A stretch of 33,629 nucleotides of DNA, from positions 1-33,629 of the forward strand of contig JAKDMF010000002.1 in NCBI GenBank assembly GCA_030452455.1, in the 5' to 3' direction. The stretch is from a bacterium (GTDB lineage: Bacteria; Patescibacteriota; Saccharimonadia; Saccharimonadales; Saccharimonadaceae). The translations under genes and the position numbers were made by a program. This document shows, one piece after another, positions 9,510 through 19,549 of the stretch. Within the stretch, counting starts at the first letter, position 1. The number at the start of each line of letters is the position of its first letter. The notes beneath the pieces were generated by a model. The model saw only the letters and a list, made by a program, of their open reading frames with translations, made no database searches and had not been told where the DNA came from.

Positions 9510-10287
9510 GGTTGACCTCGTCTTTGTTGTCGTATATTTTTACAAAAATATCATCGAGACTAGCGCCACCGAATTTATTTTTGACATCTTTGATTGTTCC
9601 ATAGGCCTCAGCCTTACCGTTTTTAAGTAAGATGATTCGGTCGCACAGCTTCTCAACTTCTTCCATCTGGTGAGTCACGAATATAACAGTTGCCCCGCCC
9701 CGGCGGTGTTCATCGATAATATCCATCAAAAGTCGGCGATTAACCGGGTCAAAGCCCTTGGTCGGTTCGTCGAGTATCAGCAGCTCCGGGTCGTTCATGA
9801 CCGTGATACCTACTTGGATTTTCTGCTGCTGGCCACCAGATAGTTTATCGAGACGAGTTGTCGCCTTATCGCCAAGGTCGACTTTTTTAAGGTAGTCAAG
9901 TGACCACTGCTTGGCGTCAGCTTTAGCCATGCCTTTTAGCTGACCAAAGTAGACCATGGTGTCAATGACCGACTCTTTTTTGTAGAGACCACGCTCTTCT
10001 GGCAGGTAGCCAAGCTTAATGTCGCTATCGACGCTGAAGGTTTTGCCGTCGATTAGGAGCTGGCCAGAGTCGGCCCCGTAAATTCCGAGCAGGCTCCGGA
10101 TAGTCGTGGTTTTACCGGATCCGTTGCTACCGAGAAAGCCAAATACCTCACCTCGATTTACTTCAAAAGATAGCCTATCGATTATTTTTTTCTTGCCAAA
10201 AGATATCGAAAAATCTTTCACAGTTACCATGGGTGTTGCTGGTGATTTTGCCATTACTCTCCTTATGTCTTTATAAAATTTAAACAC
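9502..10287 (-). CDS. ABC transporter ATP-binding protein (NatA-like)
   Basis: Walker A GSNGSGKTT, LSGGQQQKIQVG signature, LLILDEPTKGFDP. Confidence 0.93.
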   Translation of the reverse strand: MFKFYKDIRRVMAKSPATPMVTVKDFSISFGKKKIIDRLSFEVNRGEVFGFLGSNGSGKTTTIRSLLGIYGADSGQLLIDGKTFSVDSDIKLGYLPEERGLYKKESVIDTMVYFGQLKGMAKADAKQWSLDYLKKVDLGDKATTRLDKLSGGQQQKIQVGITVMNDPELLILDEPTKGFDPVNRRLLMDIIDEHRRGGATVIFVTHQMEEVEKLCDRIILLKNGKAEAYGTIKDVKNKFGGASLDDIFVKIYDNKDEVNHA

Positions 10288-10342
10288 ATTTAGCTCAAGA
10301 TGGTCAACGTTTATAAGACTTCATCGTGGTAAACTTAGGTCA

Positions 10343-11545
10343 ATGAGTTCAGCAAATTATTTTTCTATTAAAACTAGAATTCCGGGGCGTCATGGCCGAA
10401 CGGGGGTTATTAAAACTCCACATGGTGAAATCGCGACCCCAGCTTTTATACCGGTCGGCACCCAGGCTAGTCTAAAGTCCCTAACGCCCGAGCAGCTAAA
10501 AGCGACCGGTGCTCAGGCGGTGCTAGTTAATGCCTATCACTTGTACTTACGACCCAGCGCACCACTAATTGACGAAGCTGGCGGCGTTCATAAATTCATG
10601 AACTGGAGCGGCCCAATCTTTTCTGACAGCGGCGGATTTCAGGTTATGTCGCTCGGAGTTGGTTTTAAGAAAGTGATTGATATGTCCGGTGAGCTGCCTG
10701 ATAAAAAATTAGGCAAAAAAGACAAGCTGGCCTGGATTACAGACGAGGGCGTGACTTTTAAGTCGCACCTTGATGGCAGCATGCACCTATTTACGCCAGA
10801 AAAATCTATGCAAATCCAGCATGAAATCGGGGCTGATATTACATTCGCTTTTGACGAACTGACAACGCTGCATCATAGTTATAACTACCAGCTGGAGTCG
10901 CTTAATCGTCGGACGCATCCATGGGCCGAGCGAAGTTTGTTAGAGCACAAGCGGCTCAATAGCGAGCGGTCGCATCGACCACCACAGGCTCTATTTGGTG
11001 TGGTTCAGGGCGCTAATCATGAAGATCTACGCCGTAAGTCGGCTAAGTTTCTAGGTAGTCTTGATTTCGATGGCTACGGACTGGGCGGCGCACTTGAGAA
11101 GTCGAAGATTGGTGAGATTGTTTCCTGGATGGCTGATGAACTACCCGAAGACAAGCCACGGCACATGCTCGGTATATCAGAGCCCGACGATATATTTGCT
11201 TGTATCGAAAACGGCGCCGATACCTTTGACTGTGTCTCACCAGCCCGGGTCGGACGTAACGGCGCGCTGTATACCCGCCACGGCCGAGTTAATATAACTA
11301 ATCAACGCTTCCAGAGAGACTTCTCACCATTTGACGAAGACTGTAGCTGCTACACCTGCCAGAATTTTTCCCGGGCTTACCTGCGCCATTTGTTCAAGGC
11401 TAACGAGCTTCTATCTAACACTCTAGCCACTATTCATAATGAGCAATTTATCGTTGAGTTAGTCGATAATATACGAGATTCAATCGATAATGGAACTTAC
11501 GAAGTTTTTAAACAAAATTTTTTGTCCGACTATTACAATAAATAG
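10343..11545 (+). CDS. tgt: tRNA-guanine transglycosylase
   Basis: NAYHLYLRPS, FSDSGGFQVMSL, GVVQGA, zinc site CSCYTC...H. Confidence 0.97.
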   Translation: MSSANYFSIKTRIPGRHGRTGVIKTPHGEIATPAFIPVGTQASLKSLTPEQLKATGAQAVLVNAYHLYLRPSAPLIDEAGGVHKFMNWSGPIFSDSGGFQVMSLGVGFKKVIDMSGELPDKKLGKKDKLAWITDEGVTFKSHLDGSMHLFTPEKSMQIQHEIGADITFAFDELTTLHHSYNYQLESLNRRTHPWAERSLLEHKRLNSERSHRPPQALFGVVQGANHEDLRRKSAKFLGSLDFDGYGLGGALEKSKIGEIVSWMADELPEDKPRHMLGISEPDDIFACIENGADTFDCVSPARVGRNGALYTRHGRVNITNQRFQRDFSPFDEDCSCYTCQNFSRAYLRHLFKANELLSNTLATIHNEQFIVELVDNIRDSIDNGTYEVFKQNFLSDYYNK

Positions 11546-11570
11546 CTTGGTCAACCTAAATAACTAGTGC

Positions 11571-11576
11571 TATAAT
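11571..11576 (+). promoter_or_regulatory. -10 element (TATAAT) of the AI-2E permease gene
   Basis: TATAAT ends 8 nt before the ATG at 11585; a weak TTGGTC lies 18 nt upstream. Confidence 0.55.
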
Positions 11577-11584
11577 GACAACAT

Positions 11585-12715
11585 ATGAAGGTACGTATTG
11601 AGATCGACACAAAAACTTTTGTCCGCTTCTGGCTAGTTGTAATCGCCTTTGCGCTTGCCGCGCTAGCTATTTACAGCGCCCGGACCGCTCTATTGATTGT
11701 CGGTATCTCATTTTTCCTAGCTCTAGCGCTTAACCCGCCGGTCAACTGGATAGCTAAGCACATGCCAGGTCGAAGCCGCGTCGGCGGCACTGCCATCGCC
11801 TTCGTGCTGGTTGTCTTGGTGCTAAGTACATTTTTGGTACTGGTCACGCCGCCGATCGTGGAGCAGACAGCTAAATTCGCCCAAGCGGCACCTGGCTTTG
11901 TGGATACGGCGACGGATAAGTACAAGGCGCTAGACGATGTAATCCAGCGCTACGACCTGCAGCCGCAAGTTGATAGTGCCGTTAATTCAATCAAGAACAA
12001 TGCCACATCGTGGGCAGCCGACTTCGGTCAGATCCTCGCAACCGGCGTCGGATCGGCCATGAAATTCCTGGTAGCAGCTCTTATCGCCCTAGTCATGTCG
12101 TTTTTAATGCTGGTCGAAGGTCCAGCTTGGCTAGAGAGACTTTGGCGACTCTATCGTGACGAAAAGAAAATGAAGCAGCACCGGAAGCTTTTGACGAAAA
12201 TGTACTCGGTTGTGTCTGGCTACGTAAATGGTCAGCTGATGGTTTCAGCTATCGGCGCTGGCATGTCGGCCTTGACGGTCTTCGTACTTAGCCTGTTCTT
12301 CGATATCCCAGCCGGCCTAGCTATGCCAGTCTTCGCAATCACCTTTGTGCTGTCACTTATTCCGATGTTCGGTGCCACAATTGCCGGCGTCATCATCACG
12401 CTGCTACTGGCCTTCAATAACCTAACAGCCGCCATCATATTCATCATATTCTTTGTCATCTACCAGCAGGTTGAAAATAACTTCGTATCGCCAGTCGTTC
12501 AATCAAAAGCAATCGAACTATCAGCCCTAGCGGTCTTAATCGCGGCCACGGTCGGTATTTACATATTTGGAATCCTCGGTGGTATTATAGCTATTCCGAT
12601 TGCTGGCTGTATTAAAGTCGTGCTTGAAGAGTACTTGAATACGCGGCCCGATGGACCAAAGTCCAAGAAGCCAATTCTTAAAAAACTAGCCCACAAAGCA
12701 ACCGAAAGTAACTAG
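11585..12715 (+). CDS. AI-2E family transporter (PerM/YdiK-like)
   Basis: Multi-TM protein with the typical C-terminal QQVENNFVSPVVQSKAIELSALAVLIA motif. Confidence 0.92.
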   Translation: MKVRIEIDTKTFVRFWLVVIAFALAALAIYSARTALLIVGISFFLALALNPPVNWIAKHMPGRSRVGGTAIAFVLVVLVLSTFLVLVTPPIVEQTAKFAQAAPGFVDTATDKYKALDDVIQRYDLQPQVDSAVNSIKNNATSWAADFGQILATGVGSAMKFLVAALIALVMSFLMLVEGPAWLERLWRLYRDEKKMKQHRKLLTKMYSVVSGYVNGQLMVSAIGAGMSALTVFVLSLFFDIPAGLAMPVFAITFVLSLIPMFGATIAGVIITLLLAFNNLTAAIIFIIFFVIYQQVENNFVSPVVQSKAIELSALAVLIAATVGIYIFGILGGIIAIPIAGCIKVVLEEYLNTRPDGPKSKKPILKKLAHKATESN

Positions 12716-12732
12716 AAAAATCCAAACAAAAA

Positions 12733-12752
12733 AGTCGTCTCGAGGGACGACT
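12733..12752. terminator. Shared terminator between convergent genes
   Basis: agtcgtc tcgagg gacgact, flanked by A-run on the left and attttag on the right. Confidence 0.75.
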
Positions 12753-12763
12753 ATTTTAGTTAC

Positions 12764-14188
12764 CTAAATATATTGCCAGTAGGTAGCGTCGGACGAATCT
12801 TTGAGCTGGATGCCGCGCTCGGCTAGGGCGTCGCGAAGTCGGTCAGCCTCCTGCCAGTTTTTGTCAGCTCGGGCGCTTTGACGGTCGGTGATTAGTTGCT
12901 TTACGTCATCGTCGATATCGGGTGTGGAGTCCATAATACCAAGACCGAGTAGCTCGTCGATAGCTTTGACCGTCGACTCGATCGCTTGAGTGGTCGACTT
13001 CAGTGCAATACTGGACAGGTGCGCATCAACTACCTGGAGCGCTCCAGGTGTGTTTAGGTTGTCATTTAGTGCAGTTATCATGTCCTGGCGAAGCTCATGA
13101 CTTGGAATATCTGTACCGGTCTGCATGTCCTGTCGCTGGTGCCTGATGGCGGCTAGGTTGCGCCAGTTGTTCAGATGGTTCTTGGCTGCTTCGAGGTTCT
13201 CGAAGCTGAAGTTACCTTCGCTTTGATATTGGCTCTGCAGAACAAGCATTCGATAGTCCATTGGGCTGTAGCCTTTAGACTCTATGTCGGACAAAGTGTA
13301 GCCATTGCCGAGGCTCTTGCTGATCTTAGTACCATTAACTTTTAGGTGATTGTTGTGTAGCCAAAAATTTGAGAATGTTTTACCGGTGGCCGCCTCCGAC
13401 TGCGCTATCTCGTTGCTGTGATGAACGGGGATGTGATCGATCCCGCCAGTATGGATGTCGATGGTATCGCCTAGCAGTGTTAGCGCCATCGCGCTACACT
13501 CGAGATGCCAGCCCGGAAAGCCCATCTTGTCACTGGCTGAGGGATCGTCTAGAACGTCAGTTGGTGTCACCCACTCCATGTCACGAGTTTGACCCTGAGG
13601 TGTAAACTTCCAGACGGCGAAATCGCTGATATTACGTTTGTCGGAGTTGAAGTCAACTCGGGCACCAGCTCTCTGAGCTTCGAGGTTGAGATGAGCAAAA
13701 TCAGCATAAGTCGGAAATAGTGACGTATCAAAATAAATACCATCGTCGATTTGGTACAAATAGCCGGTCTGTTTGAGGCGTCGGATTAGATCAAGCTGCT
13801 CGTCGATGTAGTTAGTCGCCTTTGTGATGTGAGCTGGCGGCAGCAAGTTTAGTTTATCCATGCCGCCTAGAAAGTCCTCTGTATAGAACTCGGCAACTTC
13901 CCAGGCAGTTTTACCCTCGCGCTTGGCCCCCTTTTCTAGCTTGTCCTGGCCATCGTCGGCATCGCTAACTAAGTGGCCGACGTCAGTTATGTTCATGACG
14001 CGTTCGACCTTATAGTCGTTAGCTATCAGAGTTCGTACTAGAATATCCCAGTAAATGTAGGCGGCCCAGTTACCGACGTGTAGGTAGTCATAAACTGTCG
14101 GTCCACAGGTATAGAGTCGAACCATATCATTATAGATCGGTGAAAACTGATCACTACTGCGAGTCAGTGTGTTATAGAGCTTAAGCAT
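12764..14188 (-). CDS. cysS: Cysteinyl-tRNA synthetase
   Basis: [34 protein letters not shown]...[11 protein letters not shown]. Start set at MLKLYNT rather than the track's upstream start. Confidence 0.95.
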   Translation of the reverse strand: MLKLYNTLTRSSDQFSPIYNDMVRLYTCGPTVYDYLHVGNWAAYIYWDILVRTLIANDYKVERVMNITDVGHLVSDADDGQDKLEKGAKREGKTAWEVAEFYTEDFLGGMDKLNLLPPAHITKATNYIDEQLDLIRRLKQTGYLYQIDDGIYFDTSLFPTYADFAHLNLEAQRAGARVDFNSDKRNISDFAVWKFTPQGQTRDMEWVTPTDVLDDPSASDKMGFPGWHLECSAMALTLLGDTIDIHTGGIDHIPVHHSNEIAQSEAATGKTFSNFWLHNNHLKVNGTKISKSLGNGYTLSDIESKGYSPMDYRMLVLQSQYQSEGNFSFENLEAAKNHLNNWRNLAAIRHQRQDMQTGTDIPSHELRQDMITALNDNLNTPGALQVVDAHLSSIALKSTTQAIESTVKAIDELLGLGIMDSTPDIDDDVKQLITDRQSARADKNWQEADRLRDALAERGIQLKDSSDATYWQYI

Positions 14189-15158
14189 CGCCAAGGGCCT
14201 TATTGGTGGCATCAATTAGCTCTTTGACGACAACATCATAGCTATCGTAAACCCGGAAACCAGCTGCGTACTCATGTCCACCGCCACCGAAGTAGCCAGC
14301 AACTGATGTTGAGACCGGTAAGTTGGAGCGTATTTTTCCGGTTAGCTTGCCGTCGGGGTATGTCTTGAGAGCGACGGCTATATCGACACCTTCGACTAAG
14401 CGCATCTCATCGAGCACCAAAACACTTGGATTGTATTGGTCGCTGTATTTTTGGATATCTTCCCACGGAATGTGAACGGTGGCTAGTTTGCCGCCCAAGA
14501 AGTATTCGATACGGCCGATCAGCTGGCCTTTATAGGTTAAAATTTCGGGAGATTTTTTCATAAATTCACGGCGTCGTTCTTCGATGTCGGCCACTTTGGC
14601 GCCGAGCTCAGTTAGTTTGCCGGCCGTAAAGTAGCTGCTAGGTGAAACACTTTGAGTGGTTAGCCCCAGGCTATCCGATAGCAGCGCCGCTAGCATGCTC
14701 TCGGCGGCTGATTTATTGATTGCCCAACCAGCCTCAACCGCTAGCTCGTAGACGACCTGACTGGCCGACACGACCGGTAGGATGACCGACTCGAAGTCGA
14801 ATTCCAACGTTGGTTTGGTCTCGTGATGATCGATTACTAGTACCGGGTGAGACTCTAGGAAGTGTCGGACACCGGGAGTGTTTAAAACTTTACTGAGCAG
14901 TACTTCGCTGCTGGTGTCGACGATTATGGCCATATCAGCCGATGTATCGAAGTCTTGCACTACCCTATCCCAGCCGCTCATATAGCGCATGTATTTAGGC
15001 ATTTCAACCGGGCAATATAGAGTAACATTTTTGCCAAGATCACCGAGAATTTCTTCCAGGGCTAGACTGCTGCCCAGCGAATCACCGTCTGGATTTTCGG
15101 CCTGGATAACGATAATATTTTGGGCTGAATTAATTAGTTCTGTCGCGTTGGTATGCAT
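14181..15158 (-). CDS. DHH/DHHA1 family phosphoesterase (NrnA-like)
   Basis: NPDGDSLGSSLAL, VIDHHETKP and C-terminal GGGGHEYAAGF motifs. Confidence 0.9.
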   Translation of the reverse strand: MHTNATELINSAQNIIVIQAENPDGDSLGSSLALEEILGDLGKNVTLYCPVEMPKYMRYMSGWDRVVQDFDTSADMAIIVDTSSEVLLSKVLNTPGVRHFLESHPVLVIDHHETKPTLEFDFESVILPVVSASQVVYELAVEAGWAINKSAAESMLAALLSDSLGLTTQSVSPSSYFTAGKLTELGAKVADIEERRREFMKKSPEILTYKGQLIGRIEYFLGGKLATVHIPWEDIQKYSDQYNPSVLVLDEMRLVEGVDIAVALKTYPDGKLTGKIRSNLPVSTSVAGYFGGGGHEYAAGFRVYDSYDVVVKELIDATNKALGDA

Positions 15159-15191
15159 ATACTCTTAGTTTACCACAACGGATACGATAGA

Positions 15192-15236
15192 TTGACAGTC
15201 TAGCGAGTTATATTGTAAGATATAGCCAATCTTACA
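15192..15236 (+). promoter_or_regulatory. Promoter with overlapping inverted-repeat operator candidate
   Basis: TTGACA (15192-15197), TAAGAT (15216-15221); perfect TGTAAGAT-N7-ATCTTACA at 15214-15236. Confidence 0.55.
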
Positions 15237-15287
15237 GAACGTGAGATAGTCGTGATACACCATCACGTTAATAGACAGGAGATGGCG

Positions 15288-15644
15288 ATGACGCTATCAA
15301 CCCGCACTGAGGAACACATCAACAGCTTCAATCCGCTGTACTTGATTCATTCTGTCGGTGACGACAAATTGGTCGAGGAGATAGCCGATATCAAGCGAAG
15401 AGTTCGGCGAATTCTGCTGACTCGCAGTGATCCAACCTACCGAAGCTTCAATAAAGTAGCTCGGGCTTACCGGCGGATCATTCGACTCGGTAAATACACC
15501 TACAGCGATCAACTACTAGCTGCAGTCCAGTTGTGGAAAACCGAACGTCAGATGAGGTTCGGCGACTACGTCTACTACGATATGCATATGAAGGCTTTGA
15601 AACTGTTCGAATCCGAGCAGCCGATGGCCGACACATCTCAGTAG
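15288..15644 (+). CDS. Hypothetical basic protein
   Basis: ORF with a caggag Shine-Dalgarno before ATG ACG CTA; the track start at 15252 is probably too far upstream. Confidence 0.65.
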   Translation: MTLSTRTEEHINSFNPLYLIHSVGDDKLVEEIADIKRRVRRILLTRSDPTYRSFNKVARAYRRIIRLGKYTYSDQLLAAVQLWKTERQMRFGDYVYYDMHMKALKLFESEQPMADTSQ

Positions 15645-15694
15645 CCGGTAGTTTTTAGCAAAGTTTTGCAGCGATTCGGGTCATCTCCTGTCTC

Positions 15695-15735
15695 GCTGAC
15701 TAAGTACTCGAGTATCTCGAATATTTAGTCAGCGC
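15695..15735. repeat. Inverted repeat with an internal palindrome
   Basis: cgctgactaa ... ttagtcagcg with tactcgagta inside. Confidence 0.6.
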
Positions 15736-15742
15736 CAAAAAA

Positions 15743-16357
15743 TTAAATAGTTTTACGACCTTCTAGGGCGTGAGTTAGCGTAATTTGATCGGCATATTCG
15801 AGGTCGACGCCGACTGGTAATCCACGGGCCAAGCGACTCATTTTTACTACGACACCCTGCTCACTCAAGTAGCGCTGCAGGTATAACGCCGTCGACTCAC
15901 CTTCGACGCTAGCGTTAGTGGCGATAATAACTTCAATGACCTGATCGGACTTAATTCGCTCGACCAGTTCAGGGATATGGAGTTGTTCTGGTCCAATTCC
16001 ATCAATCGGTGAGATCGCCCCGCCTAGCACGTGGTAGGTGCCCATGTATTGATTAGTCCGCTCGAGCGCGACTATGTCGAGTGGTTCTTCCACTACAGCA
16101 ATTAGCGACTTATCACGGTCGCTATCGCTATAGAGTGGCGAGACGGTTTGGTCGTCGTTGATATAGGCAAAAGTAACCGGGCAATATTTGACCTTTTTAT
16201 GCAGAGTCGCCAGTGAGGCGGCTAGTTTTTGGACATTCCGATCGTCGGCCCGCAGTAAGTGCGTGGCGTAGCGTTCGGCGGTTCGAATACCTACCCCGGG
16301 CAAGTTACCGAGCTGCTCGATAACGTCCTCGAGCGCATTTGGTAGCAGTTGTCTCAC
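15743..16357 (-). CDS. recR: Recombination mediator RecR (zinc cysteines mostly missing)
   Basis: HhH LGNLPGVGIRTAERYATHLL, Toprim LIAVVEEPLDIVALE, YHVLGGAISPIDGIGPEQL, GVDLEYADQITLTHALEGRK. Confidence 0.93.
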   Translation of the reverse strand: MRQLLPNALEDVIEQLGNLPGVGIRTAERYATHLLRADDRNVQKLAASLATLHKKVKYCPVTFAYINDDQTVSPLYSDSDRDKSLIAVVEEPLDIVALERTNQYMGTYHVLGGAISPIDGIGPEQLHIPELVERIKSDQVIEVIIATNASVEGESTALYLQRYLSEQGVVVKMSRLARGLPVGVDLEYADQITLTHALEGRKTI

Positions 16358-16648
16358 CTAGAGTCCTAGGTTGCCAAGGCCGCCCATTAGTGGTTTCATT
16401 TTTTCAGCGGCAACTTCCTGAGCTTTTGTCATGCCGTCACGGACTGCAATCTCTACCCAGTGCTCAAGCTCAGAGATATTTTCAAGATCAACCTGCTCTG
16501 GGTCGATTTTTACACTCTTAACTTTAAGTTCGCCGTTGATCTGGACGACAACTGCGCCGTCGCCGGCCTCAACTTCGATAATTTGTTTAGCTAGGTCTTT
16601 TTGCGCTTTACGCATCTGGTTTAGCATTTTCATTTGGTCAAAAGCCAT
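16358..16648 (-). CDS. YbaB/EbfC family nucleoid-associated protein
   Basis: MLNQMRKAQKDLAKQ...; 96 aa; abuts recR; aggagg Shine-Dalgarno. Confidence 0.9.
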   Translation of the reverse strand: MAFDQMKMLNQMRKAQKDLAKQIIEVEAGDGAVVVQINGELKVKSVKIDPEQVDLENISELEHWVEIAVRDGMTKAQEVAAEKMKPLMGGLGNLGL

Positions 16649-16683
16649 AATATTCTCCTCCTATGTATTAGTTCTAGTATACG

Positions 16684-18171
16684 TTATTTAGAGGTGTTTT
16701 TGTAGATGTAAAATCGGTCGGCTTGCTGGCTGGTTGTCGATGTTATGATTTCTTTGATGTCGGCCCCATTTAGATTGAGCTTTTCTTTAGCGGCTCGACT
16801 TATTATGAAGCTATTCGATTGTGTATCGATCGAGACGCTTGATTTTACAGATATACCATCAGGCGCTTTAGCGGCGAAGGTTTTGTAGAAGTCATACTCC
16901 GACCGTGAGACAACCAAGCTATCGACACTTGGGTTCTGTCGAAGTGTGTTTGAAACTAGCGATAAGTCAGTTGTGAAAACTTTGGCGGTGGCTGGGTTGT
17001 AGTGATAGCCATAATTATATATCTCCAGGCCGGATAGGATCATACCGCAAACCAATATACCGAGCGGGAAAAGTCCGGCGATTCGAGCGTAGGGGTTTTT
17101 CGGAAATAGTCTGTACCAGTAGCGGAAGAGAAAATCTAATCCAAAAGCGATGAATATCAGCGATGGTATAAACGTCACAGTAATATAGACCGGCTTAAAT
17201 ACCAGTACAGCTACAAGTAAGATAACCCACGTGAATAGCAGATAGCTTTTAGCGCTGTAATGAGAAGTGGCCAATCGGATAATACCGAGCACCAGTAGAC
17301 CAATAGTGCCTAGCCCAAAGACTGGTAGCATGAAGCCGGCGTCTGATATCGACGGTGATGCCACGTATTGATGGGCTAGCTGGCTGAGGCTAGCTACGAT
17401 GTCTGGCATTTTATCGGGTATACCGAGTAGCCGTAAACCTATCTCGGGCGACTGGTAGACTCTCCAGCCGAGGGGCGCTACAAGCGCTAGCAGGGCGACG
17501 ACGGCTATCCAGAGCTGGGATTTTGACAAGCGCTTGAATACGTAGCGCAGATGCGGATGGAATATTGTCGCGATAGCTAATGACACGAGGAGGTAGATAC
17601 TAAGTGGCGTGTAGAGACTCATGGCAACTAGCAGGCACAATACGATCTTCCATAGTAGAGTCGGACCGCGTCGGCGCACTACCATGGTGGAAACTAGCAG
17701 TATCCAGACTGCCCAGAAAATGTACATAATTGAGGCGGTGCCGTTCTGAGCTATAAACAAGAACTGGCCGGTTGTGATGGCTAAGAGCGTTGCCAAGACA
17801 GCGACGTTGTGATGAAACCAGCGCCGGAGTAAAAAGACCATGCCGACAGTTGACAGAAGCGCCAGTAGTAGCGACGGTAGCTTGATCGATATTTCACTCA
17901 GGCCGAACAGGTTGATACTAGCCTGTTGCAGCAGTTGGTACGGTAAATTAACGAGTGATAAGTTTTTATAGTCAGCCAGATTGACGCCGACACTGGCAAT
18001 AGCGGAATTCATTTCCTGTTGAGTTAGACCAGCTGGTACGTATAGACCAGCTAGAATTAGTAACCAGACTAATACTACTAGTACTAAGCCGTATCCTATC
18101 CAGAATCTTTTTCTGTACAGGAAGTAATCTGTGACTTTTTTTCTACTCATGAACTTATTTGATTGTACCAT
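16684..18171 (-). CDS. Membrane glycosyltransferase, GT39/ArnT-PMT-like
   Basis: Around 10-12 TM segments with an ArnT/PMT-like N-terminal region (EISIKLPSLLLALLSTVGMVFLLRRWF). Confidence 0.75.
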   Translation of the reverse strand: MVQSNKFMSRKKVTDYFLYRKRFWIGYGLVLVVLVWLLILAGLYVPAGLTQQEMNSAIASVGVNLADYKNLSLVNLPYQLLQQASINLFGLSEISIKLPSLLLALLSTVGMVFLLRRWFHHNVAVLATLLAITTGQFLFIAQNGTASIMYIFWAVWILLVSTMVVRRRGPTLLWKIVLCLLVAMSLYTPLSIYLLVSLAIATIFHPHLRYVFKRLSKSQLWIAVVALLALVAPLGWRVYQSPEIGLRLLGIPDKMPDIVASLSQLAHQYVASPSISDAGFMLPVFGLGTIGLLVLGIIRLATSHYSAKSYLLFTWVILLVAVLVFKPVYITVTFIPSLIFIAFGLDFLFRYWYRLFPKNPYARIAGLFPLGILVCGMILSGLEIYNYGYHYNPATAKVFTTDLSLVSNTLRQNPSVDSLVVSRSEYDFYKTFAAKAPDGISVKSSVSIDTQSNSFIISRAAKEKLNLNGADIKEIITSTTSQQADRFYIYKNTSK

Positions 18172-18202
18172 ATTGAGTAGTTAGGCGCGCAAAATGCCGC
18201 CG

Positions 18203-19549
18203 CTAATCGTGCTTACGGTCAAGCGACATAAATCGGAGTCGTTCTGGGTGGAAGTAGAGCTCAACTTTACCGGTCGGACCGTTACGGTGCTTAGAGATAA
18301 TCAGATCGGTCAGATTCTCGCGATCGGTGTCAGGATTGTAGTAAGCTTCGCGGTAGATGAACATGACGATATCGGCATCCTGCTCAATCGAGCCGGACTC
18401 ACGCAGGTCAGATAGCTGTGGAATTTGCGGAGTTCTGGTTTCGACACTACGCGATAGCTGACTAAGAGCGATGACCGGTACATTCATTTCGCGGGCAATT
18501 AACTTCAGGCCACGCGAGATTTCACTGACCTCTTGGACACGGTTGCCATCACTTCGTGGTGAGCTCGACTGCATGAGCTGCAAGTAGTCGACGATAATCA
18601 GACCGAGCTCATTTTCGTGGGCGGCGCGGCGGGCTTTGGTCCGCATCTCGAGCACTGATAGTCCTGGCGTGTCATCGATAAAGATTGGTGCTTCGGCCAT
18701 TTCACCCATGGCCTCAGATAGCTTAGCAAAGTCATCGTCGGACAAATTACCAGTTCGGATATTCCAGGCATCAACGCCGGCAGCATCGGCTAGCATACGG
18801 TCAACCAGCTGGTCTTTGCTCATCTCGAGGCTGAAGAATATGACGGACTTTTTCTCAATTGTGGCGACGTTATAGGCTAGGTTTGTGACTAGTGTCGTCT
18901 TGCCCATGGCTGGTCGGGCGGCGAGGATTATTAGGTCGCTTCGTTGTAGGCCGGCCGTCATGTTGTCCAGGTCGCGATAGCCGGTTTTCACGCCGCGCAG
19001 GGCACCCTTATTTTTATGGAGCTCTTCCATGCGGTCAAAGCTGTCGGTTAGGACGGACTCGAGGCTAACCAAGTCGGTTTTTAGTGACTGATCACTGACC
19101 GAGAAAATCTCAGCTTCAGCTTTTTCTAGAAGCTCACCGGTTGTGGTGTCTTCGTCGTAGCCAAGTTCAGAGATGTCGCCGCTGGCCTTGATTAGCCGGC
19201 GCCGGATGGCTTTTTGTGAAACAATTTCAGCGTAGGACCGAGCATTAGCAGCTGTCGGTACGTAGTTAGTCAGTTCCGACAGAAAGGCCGATCCGCCAAC
19301 TGTTTCAAGCTGGTCTTTTTTGGTTAACTCCTCAGTTAGGGTTAGTAGATCGACCGGTTTGTGTTTTTCATAGAGCCGCATCATAGCTCCGTAGACTGTG
19401 CTGTGGCGTTTGTCGTAAAAGTCTTTTTCGGTTACTTCCTCTGACGCATCAGCAATAACATCATCGTTAATAAGCACCGCACCTAGCAAGCTTTTTTCAG
19501 CATCTAGGTTCTGTGGTGGGATCTTGGCTTCAACTTTTTTGGTGGCCAT
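18203..19549 (-). CDS. dnaB: Replicative DNA helicase DnaB
   Basis: IPPQNLDAEKSLLGAVL, AARPAMGKTTLVTNLAYN, LIIVDYLQLM, SQLSRSVETR. No intein. Confidence 0.97.
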   Translation of the reverse strand: MATKKVEAKIPPQNLDAEKSLLGAVLINDDVIADASEEVTEKDFYDKRHSTVYGAMMRLYEKHKPVDLLTLTEELTKKDQLETVGGSAFLSELTNYVPTAANARSYAEIVSQKAIRRRLIKASGDISELGYDEDTTTGELLEKAEAEIFSVSDQSLKTDLVSLESVLTDSFDRMEELHKNKGALRGVKTGYRDLDNMTAGLQRSDLIILAARPAMGKTTLVTNLAYNVATIEKKSVIFFSLEMSKDQLVDRMLADAAGVDAWNIRTGNLSDDDFAKLSEAMGEMAEAPIFIDDTPGLSVLEMRTKARRAAHENELGLIIVDYLQLMQSSSPRSDGNRVQEVSEISRGLKLIAREMNVPVIALSQLSRSVETRTPQIPQLSDLRESGSIEQDADIVMFIYREAYYNPDTDRENLTDLIISKHRNGPTGKVELYFHPERLRFMSLDRKHD

